NCBI GenBank assembly: GCA_009746045.1 | Contig: RPFO01000059.1 | Location: 2,519,068-2,583,067, forward strand | Length of the DNA stretch: 64,000 nt | Source: Mesostigma viride | Lineage: Eukaryota > Streptophyta > Mesostigmatophyceae > Mesostigmatales > Mesostigmataceae | Direction: 5' to 3' | Shown: in pieces, positions 1-12,700 of the stretch | Position numbering within the stretch: position 1 is the first letter of the stretch | Layout: every line of letters begins with the position of its first letter | Position numbers and translations under genes: made by a program | Notes under the pieces: model-generated | The model's input: only the letters and a program-made list of their open reading frames with translations | The model's database searches: none | What the model was told of the DNA's origin: nothing

Positions 1-165
1 GAAGAGCTGCTACCTCCTATTGGAACGGAGGTTAAGCTGGATGTGTCAGACTGTCAAGTGAGGCATGCAGCTGGCAAGCAACTAGGCCTAGATATTCAAG
101 TTGAGTGTGAGGCAGTTGATTTTTTTTCTTGTCTTGGGGATCACATTTGGTGCCAAGCAAGTTGA
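1..165 (+). other. Open frame running in from the window edge, unidentified
   Basis: Frame 1 is open from the first base to a TGA at 163-165 (54 codons) and has a non-repetitive, protein-like composition. It could be the last exon of a gene lying to the left. I recognise no motif, and with no start or acceptor visible it may equally be chance. Confidence 0.2.
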
Positions 166-1240
166 AGAAGCCAAGTAGTGGCCTCGGGAGGTGCATACTG
201 ACTGCACTACCTTTCAGGCTTTCACTACCCTGCAGCCCACTTGGTGGTTGCAGAGCACGTATTGGTCGCAGAAACGGTCGTCACAAGGTCGTGGACACGA
301 CGCCGGATGGACGACCGGCGTGGGCGCAGGGCGATGCTGCAGCATTGCAGGCACTCGCGCAGACGTACGGCGACAACAACGATGCGCCAGCAAACCAGTC
401 AGCCGTCCCGGGCGCCGGGGCTGGGGTTGGAGAGGGGGTGGTGCCGGCGCGGAACAAGGAGGCGGCGGTGGTGGGAACGACACGGCGGTTGCCGATGGTG
501 GCATCACACCATAAGCGCAAGTACGACCCAGCGGGCTGGCGGGTAGCCGGGTACCAGGGGGGACCAGGGGCCAAGCACCAGCCGGCGGGCAGATGATCGA
601 TGACGTGTTGCAGCGTACAGCTCCTGCAAAGCGTTGTGCTAATCCAACAGCAAGTGTAGCAACAGCAACAAGCGATGCAGTTGCAGCAGCAGCAAAACAC
701 GGAGCTGGCCGCGCAAGTCTTGTGAGTCTGCAGGCAACATTTACGGCTCAAGCGCTCGGCGCAACCACATGTGCCATTTTTACCGCGAGCGTTGCAGCAG
801 CAAGCGCCGGCAGTGCAGCCGCAGCCGCCGTTGCTGCCACAAGCGCCGCATTTCATGCACCTCCCCACACCGCAAACGGTGTACGCGGCGCAGTCACATG
901 TGCCATTGCGACATGACACGCCTGTGGCACCGCATACGCATGATGGGAGCCTTTCCTTCAGCGTGGCGCATGCGTCTGGTGCAGCGACCCCAGTGACACC
1001 ACACCTCCAAACACCACGGATGGGTCAGCGGACGTGCCGGCGCGTTTCAAGGGTATGGACCCTATGCGGGGACCCCAGCTTCTGCGCTGAAGTCGCGGCT
1101 AGTGGCATGCAGCCGCGCCAAGCACTCGAGGGAGCTACGTCGAATGTCCCATCGAGGGCGCCACCAGGAGTTAGGTTAAAGATCGATATTTGCTGGGCAG
1201 GGCGGTGCTGGTATCTTCTTGGAAATAGTGAGCGATAGCT
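166..1240. other. GC-rich, CAG-rich low-complexity stretch
   Basis: Several overlapping open frames occur on both strands, driven by CAG/GCA-rich sequence around 630-870 (poly-Gln, poly-Ala or poly-Ser depending on frame). One frame near 1030-1100 reads like a fragment of a retroelement gag, but too little is left to assign. No gene is called. Confidence 0.35.
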
Positions 1241-3728
1241 GCAGGAAATTATATCAGCGTGTTCGTCTTCAAAAGACGAGTCTCATGCAACCAACCCGAT
1301 GAAATTTCATGGCGCGGAGTCAAAAGTTATGAGCATTCTCGTATATTGCATTCCGTCACCGCATTTTCGGCTCCCGCATTTTTTTTCATCCTTCTGCTCC
1401 AATAATGGTGTATTGTGTTTCTAAGGTGAGGGTCCTATGCCAGACCCCCCAAAACCATAATATGGAATAACATGCAAAGCTGGCCTTGGGGCACCCAAAC
1501 TATGATTTTGCCATGTAAATGGGATGTGTGGGGGTCCATCCCACCCACTGATGGGGGGTATATACCCCTTTTATAGTGACCGGTATTACGCAAAAACGGA
1601 CAAAAGACGCTACTCTAGGGGCATATCCCCTAGGACAATGGGGGCACAATTACTCATGTTTCAAGATATTCCCATATAAAGTCGTATATGGTGAGGTTGC
1701 CTACCTTATTGGAGCCCCGGAATGATGAGTATTATTGAAGTTATTAATTTCCCCCTAAAAACCGTACTTTTTAAAGCTGAAAAAAATAAATCAAATCAAA
1801 AACACATATTTAGAGCCTGGGGAGATATACACAAATACTACACATATCGACAATTAATGCCACAAAATCTGAGCTCATTCTGAGTACAAACGTAGAAGTT
1901 ATAGCGTTTGGCAGTTTGCCACCTGTGCAGACGCTAAGGAAGGCAATAGTGAGTATTAAGGCACACTAACACTTCCTATGCCATCCAAAAGGCTCCTGAC
2001 CATGCCCAATTTGACCACAATGTACAAGGAGGTGGCTGGGCACGTCATGTGCCCTTGCCTTACCTCGACACGGGCAACGTGTTGCGTGTGTGCACAACAA
2101 TGAGGCAGGTAGCTCTACATGCCTAGCCAACACTTCTTATGCATATTCCAAGTTTATGGTGTGGGCATCATCCCAAAACCAAGCTGTCCGAATTCAAACA
2201 CACCCTGGAAAGCCATATCCACTAATTGCCCGACCAAGGGTAACAACAGACAGTCCACAGAGAAAGCATAAGTATCATACATGCTGCTTGCCAAGGCTTC
2301 TTACCATGGTTACCTTGCCTTGCTAGCATATGAATTAGGGCTCTCCCATTTTAGTGGGAGAAAGGCCAACAAGACGACGATAACCCCTACCTACGTGCAG
2401 TTCCACCCATGCAGTATGCCCCTCAGAACAACCACTGCCACCTTTCTTTCCAGCGCAATTGTTTGCCAAGAAACAACCTCAAGCTTGTGAGCCTCTAACC
2501 ACAATGAAGCCGCTGCTAAGAAAGGCTGCGTCAATATTCACACAAAACTGAGTGCTGTTAGAAATCTCCTTCCAAGAAAGCACTCAGCAAATCCCTGACA
2601 ACTTGACGGCATGCCACGGCTCACGCTTTGACACGTCCCAGCCATGCAACGTACATACCAAACACTAAAAGGTGCCAGAAATCTGGCGATGCGCAGCACG
2701 GAATGGCATTCTACCTGGCGCTAACTGCACGGAAAGAAGCCGAAAACTTGCGTTGATAACCCATAAAGGAAGCGAAGCATCCATAGGGTGACGCTGAGCG
2801 CACGATCGTACCATTACCGGCGTTGTCCTTCGCCCAGCGGCGCCGGAAAGAACAACCTTCCATGGAATAATAAGACGCGCATCCCGCGAGCCTGGAGAGT
2901 GTCTTACCGATCATGAAGGAAATCTTGCCGAAACCCAGCAATTTTTTTAAAGCTTTACCAATAACAATTTAAACGCATCCTTGACGCTAGGTAAAGCCCA
3001 TAAAACCTGACAGTCACCGCCGCCAGCGTGCATTCTAATTTATTCCTCTCGACGAAAACTTCAGATTCAGACCCCCGTGGCGATGGTCATCAATAAAATC
3101 ATCGACACTGCAAAAAACGCGAACTCCGCTACGAAGTAATATCATAAACTTGTCGTCTTTAAGATTAGCACAGTTTCTCTGCATTCCGCGAGCTATCTTT
3201 TTCTACTCTGCCTGAAAGCACGTCGCCATGGCCAGCTCCGGTAGGGGTGCGCGCACCGTGCACCACTTTTTCACGGTACGGACGGGTACCGGGAATTTTT
3301 TCGGCGCCAAAAAATTCGCGCCGGGACCGTCACCTTAAAAAAACAATAATAGATACGGCCAGCAAAGATATGCTTGTGAATGATCAATTAGACCACTATC
3401 TGTCAAGAGCGACCTGCCACTGCACTAGCCCCATTGCTGCTAAGTAAAACTGAAGACCGGGTCAGGCCGGATCATGCACCTGCCGGTCTTTAGACGGTGA
3501 CGCTGCTGACCCTGGTTGTGATGTATGAATCTATGGATGAAAAACAAAAAATCCAGTGGACAAATGGTGCTTGCCTCAGGCTAAGGAACCCTAACCATAG
3601 ATACCTCTAGAAATGCCCTTGCCCATGTAATTAGGCATGACATGCTATCCTGAAAGTGACAGCGGTTGTTGGGGCATGGGCAGTGTCTGCGAAAAGCCAT
3701 TAGCCCTGCTCTGTAGTGCGAAGCATTC
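1241..3728. other. AT-richer intergenic DNA, no gene seen
   Basis: No open frame with gene-like composition. The only structure noted is a perfect 9-bp inverted repeat with a 7-nt loop (3293-3301 / 3309-3317, GAATTTTTT..AAAAAATTC). The stretch would contain the 3' UTR of the minus-strand carboxypeptidase gene, which stops at 3729. Confidence 0.4.
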
Positions 3729-6700
3729 TTAGTGGGCTGCCTCGATCTGTTCAGGCTTAAGGTCATAGAGGGCTGCATACTTATCCTTCAGATACTTGAG
3801 GAAATAGTCTGGGTTTAGCCCTTCTCCAAAAACGGTGATCATCGTCTGCTCGGCATCCGTGTACAGGCAGCCCACCTGCAGGCAAAAAGGACAGGGTGAA
3901 GTCTCCGGGCAGATGACCATATATCAGAGAAAGTCCCCCAAAACCAGGTAGCACGGAACTACATGCAGAGAATAGCCAAATTATGCTATGAAACAATATC
4001 GTCTAGCCCTCTCAAGGAAGCATCTTTTAGTGGGGTCTTGTGCGTATGAAGCGGGATGAGTACATGGTCACCAGCAGGTGTGCCAGAGGTACCTAAGTCG
4101 TGAGCTTGCATAAAGTACGCAAATCACTGGTAACCAAAGAGTTTTCTTCTCCAGCTGTACTGCTGTACACTGAAACGCGGTCTCCATCCTGAGATCCTTT
4201 TGCCTGCATATCAGATAAAGGGCTTACAAGGAAACGCAAAGCCACAAAGGCTGCAACGTGACCAAGAGCATATACACGAGCCACCTCTGCAAAGAGTGCC
4301 CAGAGCCTGCCAGCACAGCCAGTAAGGTTCAGGGCATAACATTTTATGCTTGGGAGCGCGAACTGTGCACCAGAGAAGTCCAGGCCATCGGAGTCATTAC
4401 GCACCTTGTGCACGTTCACCTCGAGCCACCGGCGCACGGTAAAGAACTGGCCCTTCGCGATCTCCTGCTCCACATCCGGCAGGTCCGCCACCATCTCCTT
4501 GTACAGCTGGTGGGTGCGACAGTGGTAAGGTGCGACAGTTATATGCATCAGTTGTAAATGCGCAGCAACCACAACTAGGCATCACGCGCATGGCCCCGCA
4601 GCACGCACAGGCGTTGCGGCGACCTGCACTTTGAATGCTGCAGGCGATATCAGTGCCGGCACCAAAGGATAAAAAACGTAGGGAGCTTTTACACGATTGT
4701 AGCACGCCAGGTCTTGGTCACCTGTCTCCCCCGTGAGGACTGCGAAGTGATGCCAACTGCTTACAAGCCCTGTATACAGTAACATCCAACCATTTCCCAC
4801 CATCGGAGTGCGGTTCATGGTCTCATGTCCAGGCCTCAAAGAAGCCGGCAACAAAACCGGCAAAGACCACATGAATTTTGCAAAATGCGACACTGTGCTC
4901 CTGCCCCACACTACCGTCACTGCAAAACCTTTGAACATGGCATTACCTCTACCCATGGTGCGGCGCATGTGCAACAGCGTAGGACCACTAGGTCAGAAGG
5001 GGCCCCGAGCCAAGGCGTCATGCCGTGGCACACACCTGCGCCGCGTAGACCGCCCCGATGGTGTAGGTGGGGAAGTAGCCGAACAGGCCCATGGACCAGT
5101 GGATGTCCTGCAGGCAGCCCTCCAGGTCATCCTTCGGCTCCACACCCAAATACTCCTTGCACTTCTGGTTCCACACGCGCGGCACATCCGCCGCGGTCAG
5201 CCTGCACACCGTACACAAGCCAGATCAAGGGGCGTCACGAGATTTTGTTGGGCAACGGCTGGGCCAACATGGCCGAACCATGCATGGGGCACAACTATCT
5301 GTCACCTTCTAAAAGAAGGCCAATCCCCAAATCCACGCTCTGATGTGCAATCCACAGAGAGATGTCATGTCACAGAGCCAGAAGGACTGGTGACTCGAAC
5401 CGATGCAAAGGAAGCCTAGTAGCAGCAGGCATTGCCATGTGAGAGACCGAATAAAGTACAACAGCCATGTTCAAACAAGAGGCCGCTATCATGGGATGCA
5501 AGGCGCCTGCAGTGCCAGCTGCGCACTCACCTGCCCTGGAGGAGGGCCTCCTCAATCTCCACGCGCAGCACGACGTGGAGGGGGTAGGAGATCTCGTCGG
5601 CCTGCACGCGGATCAGCGACGGCTTGATCTGGTGGGTGGCGCGTGTGGCAGGAGGGGGGCCAAGCATGCGCACCAGGAGGCTCGGTGAGGGAAGCATGCC
5701 CGCTGCGGAGGGGGAGCGGTAAAAGGGGCCGTGTTTAGGCTACATCCGTCACGGTTATTACCATGCAGGCACTCGACGGTCGACATCATTCCAATCACGC
5801 CACAATCATTGCAGGAGGACCCTCCGTGAACAGGCCTTGGACAAACCGTGCATCGGGCGTGCATTGCAAATATTGGAAGGGACCGTGCACATTGCAGTCA
5901 TCGCCGCCAAGCACATCACCACTGTCTCACACGCCGATGCAGACATCTGGCAGCTTGAAAACAGAGCACCGTGTCTGCCCTGGCCACGTGACTTCCACAG
6001 AAAAATGATTCACCATGTGCCAGCACCTCACCCTCACGCCGGCACGCGACTGACCTCGTTGATGACGGCATAGAACTTGTCGTAGCTGCTGGGGGGCAGC
6101 GAGGAGAAGCTGCCGAGGAAGGCGGGCCAGTAGTGCTTCCAATAGGGGGCACTCATGCCCACCTGGTGCATGCGGGGCCACACGCAGACGCCGCACCATG
6201 ATGGACAAGGCGGGACAAGATGGGTCAAGGCGGCCCAAGGGTTAAGGGTTAAGGGTTTAGGCTACTCAGGTTTCAAAACAGCAAGGCAGGACAAGATGAG
6301 TCAAGGCGGGCCAAGGCAGGGTGAATGCATGGGCCAATGCTGGCGGCTCAGGTCTCATAATGTGACTCGACCCAAGGACTGCTGCCTGCCTGGAAGAGCC
6401 AGCCCCTAAAAAGTTGTTAAGTGTGGGGTACAATGGTCTGGTGACGACATGCAAGTGAGAAGGCTGTCTACTTGCACAAGGCAGAGGCACCCACAGGACA
6501 AGCTCGTGGCCAATGTGGCGGCATCCGCTGGCCACAACGGCCTCAACGAGCGCCTGGGGCCTGCCATTCCTGTGGTTCCCCACACAACGAATGCCGCCTG
6601 TTTCCTCGGGGGGGGACTCACCATCCTCTCCCAGAAGAGGGACTGGCTCTCGTGCAGGCCCATGCTCCTGGGACGCGCCACAGGGAGCCCTGCGTACTTG

Positions 6701-9700
6701 GCGTTGAGCCCCTGCTCATACAACGCTGGACGTGGCGCACAGGGAACACAGGGATGTCGGCATGGTGGCACCGGGATGGATCTGCCCGATCAATGCCGTG
6801 ATGGACAAAGACCTTGGGTTTTCATGCTCATCTCCACATACGTCTGGTTGACACACCAGGGCTAGGCCAGGCATCCTAGCTAGCTTAGGGTGGACCTGAT
6901 GAGGGCCCAGGCCAGGAGGGCACGGCACACCATGGAAGGAATCGTAACTGTGTCTTGTGGGTGTAGAGGATCCCTGAACCACACACTCTAGTGAGCACAG
7001 CCCCCATACGTGGTGGGTACAGAAACATCCCTGGCGGCCCACGTTCCAAGCCAAGCTTACTCTTCATCTTGAGTCGTACGGGTAGTGAGCCCCACGAGCA
7101 TGCCAGCCAGGAGCTGAGGGGAGCGGACCATGCTTGTCAGAAGCACCAAAGGCCCGTGCTGAATGGCAGGATACACGTGCTCTAATTAAAGGAGACTGAG
7201 AATACGCCACGGCAGAATTCTACCCAGCTACGCCAAACTACGCCAAGACTTGCCAGGCTGAAGCATACCAAGCCAGTGAGCGCACTCCCGAGCTCTGCTG
7301 CGTGACAAAATACAGCCGGCCCGTTCCCTGCTGCCGTGCGCATATTGCGTGCGTATCGACATGGCACGCCCCCGCTGCCACACGGCACGCACCATGGCCC
7401 GCCTCATGCAGCGTGCCCCTCACGCCGTCCGTCAGGTCGGTCTCGTCAAAGCGAACGGTGAAGCGCACGTCCACCGGGCTGGCCACCCCCATCGTGAAGG
7501 GGTGCGTCGACAGCGCCTGCTGCCCGTTGTCCATGCGGAAGCCGATCTCCTGCGCCAGCCGGCGCGACATGCGTTTCTGCGTCTCCAGGGAGTAGAGCCC
7601 GCTGCGCGACACGTGACGGGGGTGGGGGCACCGGGGAAAGTGGCCACATAAGCGGGCGGGTGAAAATGCAGGCCTCTCCACACAGATGCAGCGGCTGCCT
7701 ACAAGCCCCACTGGGCATGGGTGCTCATGATTGTGGTCCACTACATTTGGGCTTGGACAGCCATGATGGAGGCGGCTGTAGTACGGTGGACAGCGAGAGT
7801 TGGGGCCATAACGTGAGCATGAGTGGTTGACCGAAGGTAAGGAGAATGGTAACGAAAGTACTAGCATGCCATTTGGATATTTTCCAGCCCATTTGACATT
7901 GTCTTATTTCGCAATGTGCCCGTCTGCACACACCAAAACCCCAAGCGCTTTCAGGCGAAGTGGAGGGTTGCTCGTAAAAGCATGGTCCTCCTCCCTTTCC
8001 CTCCCCTCCCCTAACACCAGCTACCCCTCCCCCAGCCCACGTGGCCCACCACCTGCACGTACCAGAACAGGTCGGACGTCATGAGGAAGGCGCGGTCCAC
8101 CGGCTTGCCTTGCTTTACAATGGCCGCATGCAGGGCGACCAGCTCACCCTGGCAGGGTGGGGGCAAGGGGCATGCCGGTTGGCATGGCAGAGAACACATT
8201 TCAATGCCCCCAAGCGCGACTGTGGCAGCACTAACACAAATGTGCGTGTGTATCATTCTTCCAGGCCGCGCGCATCGCAAACAAGCACATCCTTGTTTCT
8301 ACTTCCAGTAACCTGGAACGTTGCTGGAAGCATGTTGCTGGAAATGGCTATGGCTAGGCGTATAGTGTGAGGCTATCGTAAGGCGTATGGTGTGAGGCTA
8401 TGGTAAGGCGTATGGTGTGAGGCTATGTTGGAACTGGCATAGAGCAAAGTTTGCAGTGACAGTGACACTGTTTGCCCAGTGCTGGTTCATATTTGCGGTG
8501 GTGAGCTGGATAAGAGGCCATGCAAATGCAAGCCCATCCAGTGCTTCTACTAACGGGACTATTTCGTCAACCGGTTGACGAATTTTGAAAATAGTAGTAA
8601 AATAGTCAACCATTTTGGGCAATTCGTCAACCACATTCGTCAACCAACTCGGCAATTCGTCAACCAATTGACGAATATGTTCCGAAGTTCGTCAACCGGT
8701 TTGACGAAATGTTTAGGGTATTCGTCAACCACCTAAGTCCTCAAGGCCAGACCTAAGGTCCAGCGGCGCGGCGTCAGGCCGTCAGCCCGTACCATCTGAA
8801 TCCTAGGTACGCTGCAGTTGGAGTTGGTCTGGAAAGACAGTACGTCAGTACGGTTCAGGACAATGCTCGGGTACCAAAACTGAAGACGAGCAAGGCAGGA
8901 CTTGAGCCGACCAGGGCATGAAAAAATTATTACCTGTAATCACCCTGGGCAATCATGGTATTAATTACGTGACGACCTCAGGCCGTCTGGCGACTTTCAT
9001 GTGCGATAAAATATTGCATGCGAAATTGTTTCGATAATGGCGGCGGCGATGTTTAGGTAGTGTTGCATGAGCTAGAGAATGTCGAAGAAAAACGGTTTGG
9101 CAGGTTTCAAGACTAGCACCTTAGATGCTCTGTTTAAGAAGCAAGCTGGAGAAATTGTAGAAACGGAAAATATCGTCGACCTAGGCCGCAGTTTAGATGA
9201 AAAGGAGGGCAGGCAGGGTCGCGACAAACGCAAGAGAGTAGAGCGTGAGGAAGAGGATGGGTCTAATGCGCAGGAAGAGGAAGATGGCGGCCAGTCAGCA
9301 TCATCTGACAGCGCCTCAAACTCTGTCGAGGAGGAATCTGGCGAGTCATTATTCTGTAGTAAATGCAGTTGTCAACAACCACCAAGTGATATTGTGTTTT
9401 ATCCACGTGCATGACATGCGTGTGTGAGGCGTGAGCGACCTTAAGTTAGTGATGAAGAAATAAAGCTTCCTCCCCCCCCCCCCAGGGTTGACGAAGCGCC
9501 ACGGCAAATAGTCAACCAGTTTGACGAATTGCCAAGGCAAATAGTCAACCATTTGACGAAGTGCCGAGGCAAATAGTCAACAAGTTGACGAATGACAAAA
9601 ACCCTTAGTAGAAGCACTGAGCCCATCCAAACAAATTGTGGGTGAGGTCCTCTAGTGTGTATTAGTGGTGGCCCTAGAAGAAAAAGGGGACGTTCAGTTC

Positions 9701-12700
9701 CTTATTCATGTGACAGAAGAGCATGAAGGCACATCAACAGCAAGACACGCACACGCGGACCGAAGCAGGGAGGGAAGGAAATGGCAAGACAAGCCGCCAG
9801 TTTTCCCTCCTGGCCGATGAGGCATTGGTCACAGATGCCCCCCTGGCCAACGCTGCACAGACATGCCGTGGTGGGGAGAGCCAAGCACGCGTCCACGCAT
9901 GATGTTGCCCAACCTCGAATACTCTCGCCTTCTATCATCATTCGGCAAGCCTGCGCGTCCCCACCTTGAGCTTGCCAAACAGGGCGGCCACTTTCTCCGA
10001 GCGCATGCCCGTCTCAAATTGGTCCAGGCACCAGTCGTACGGCTGCCAGCAAAACAACACCAAGCGTGGTGGGTCGGTAGACACGGCAAACACCCAGCAC
10101 ATGCAGTGAGGACAATTGACATGTGAAGGGAACAAATAGCAGACTATCATCGGCATGAAAAAACAGAGCTGGCCTGCTCTCTTGTCCGATCTGTACCTTT
10201 CTTTTCTGCGCAAACAATAATTGATTTAAGGTGGCCTGTCAAGCTATCCATGCACACCTCACAAAATCCAGGCAGAGGGAAAAGGGTCAGGATGGGTCCC
10301 CACCTTTCCGACCTCTCCCGGCTCTCCCCCCTCTCCCGCCTCTCCCACCTCTCCCACCTCTCACGCCCCATGAGGACACGAAGCACCTGCAGCTCGCCAT
10401 CAACAACGGAGAAAGGGCATTGTTACCTACTGTGCCTGCATCGAGTGATATAGCACTAGATGTGGCAAACGTAGTGATGGACCATGCCAACAAAATCAGT
10501 GATGTGAGCGTTTCACTGCAGCATGAGAGACCGAGTCCTCGTGGACAGCTGTGAGATCAGACCGCCGCCACCTCGTCACGGGGTCACCAGACCCGCCATT
10601 CCTGGGATGGAAGGGTGAGCTGCCATTTCACCCTGCTTTCTTACCAGGCGTACATGAGATGACTTAGGAAGCCAAATGCCGTCGTAATTCACCCCATAGA
10701 AGCATACCAGATTTCTGGCCTGCGCTGGTTGTCTCTTTGATACCAGGCTTGCCTTGCAATGCACTGCCATGGTGCCATGAGCATGGCATCCAGGGTGACC
10801 CTCTAAAGAACATTGTCCAATCATCCAATGCACAGGGAACCCTTTGAAGAGTGCGGCCCCTCCCTTCAAATAAAGAAAAAAGGGATCGGCATCCGTGTGA
10901 AACTACACGCTCGACAGCCGTCTCCTGATGCCAGAGGGAGATGCTCTGGTGCATAATAATTTATCTTTAACTACATGACGCGCCACCAAATCGCTTGTAT
11001 TTCATACCGACCTGGGTTTTACCTGGGACGTGCGACCTGTAAAGCATATTCTTTGCCATGCGGCAGCAGCCAGCGCCAAAAGAGGCACGAGGGTGAACAC
11101 AGCGGTCAGGCCTGCGCGCAGGCACGGCTCACCTGCCAGCCAGGTTCCTGGGCAGCGGCCATTTCTTTCCGCAGGTCTACCCACTCCTGCACGAAGGGGG
11201 CGAAGAGGGACCAGTCCTTGGCCTCCCGTGCCTTGGCCCACGCCACATTACTCTGCGGCCATGCATCACAGTCAACAAATAAAACTTGTGGGGGAGAATG
11301 TCAGATGCCATACCAAATGCCCTCACTCGACTTGCAAACTAGCCCGGTCAGCTGCTACATATACACGTATCTGCCTGACACTGACTAGACACGAACTTCC
11401 TCCGCCTTCTGCTTCCTGCCCCTGGGGTAGAGCCCCTGTGCTCCCGAGTAGCCTCGTCCTCCCTCACTGGAATGCCAAGTAGTTACTCTCCACTGCTGAA
11501 CCAGCATGCTGATAAGAGCTCCTGGCCCAAGACAGATGACGAGTGAATCCGAGTACTGTACAATGACTTTGCATCTCCATGTTTCCACCACTGCAAGGAA
11601 GACCATCCCGTCACACGCCTTGAATGCTCTCCGCCCCTTTCTCTCCCCACCCTCCCCGCACCTTGACCTCCAGCTGCGCCTCCCTCTCCTTGAGCGCGGC
11701 AGGCATCCTGGCCATCTTGTCGTAGCTCCGGCGAGCCTCACGCACGCATGCAATCTCTTCGGGCTCAAAGCCCTGCGCCTGTAGGCATGAGACAGCCAGG
11801 CCGAATACACAGCGTCATGCGCCTTAGTGTGCCGCCGGCTAGACATCGTCAGGAACTCGCGTGGGCAACCATACGAGTCAGCCTACCTTTATGAATGTAG
11901 TCAAATCACGTGACTGCCTTAAAACTCGAGGGCATACCAACTTACTCACGCCCATAGACACCGAGCGGCGGAAGAAATGACATGGGGGCATGCCACGTTT
12001 CAGTTTTGACTCCGCCTGATTATCTGTGCCCCTGTCGCCCTGGAGGTTCCCTATCCTGATGCACACGTGGAGCGGGCGTCATGCGGAGTGCAGGGGGGGA
12101 TTGACACAGCGACGAGGCGCGAGGGGAGGCGCGCTGGCACGGACAAAAGTAGGCAGCCAGCACACGTGCCAGCAGTGCCATGCGGGGGGGTAAGCGGGGG
12201 GGTAGCGGGGGGTGAGCGGGGGATGGGCGGGGGGTGAGCGGGGGATGGGCGGGGGGTAAGCGGGGGGGTAGCGGGGGGTGAGCGGGGGATGGGCGGGGGG
12301 TGAGCGGGGGATGGGCGGGGGGTGAGCGGGGGGTGGGCGGGGGGTGAGCGGAGACAGCAACGTGGCCAGACCGCTCGTGTGCCCAAGCCAGGTGACCGAT
12401 GTGACTGCCGCAGGAGACAAGGGAACACCAGGGGTGCAGAATAAGGTTGTCATTTGAGGGTGCCCTGCCTCTGAAACGTTCCTGGATTGCCGGAACCACA
12501 AGAGATCTGCATTCGTGTCCAAGCCATACCCCTGGACTTCACCAGGGCGCGGCAGCGTCCTGCAATAATATTTATTGCAGTGGCGCCAAATATTTTTTGG
12601 ACTTCTCTACTGGAAGTCTTTTTGGAAGTCTTTTCTCAACCCCAAAGTTGCCCGCTTTTGGCATTGTACGAGGAAAATTCGGCACTGTTTGCTAGTCTTT

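Noticed and set aside
6238-6261. Interstitial telomere
   Set aside because: Only about three imperfect GGGTTWA units; too short to claim.
12020-12522. Pro-rich minus frames with PPAHPP repeats
   Set aside because: They come from the G-rich minisatellite in a carboxypeptidase intron.
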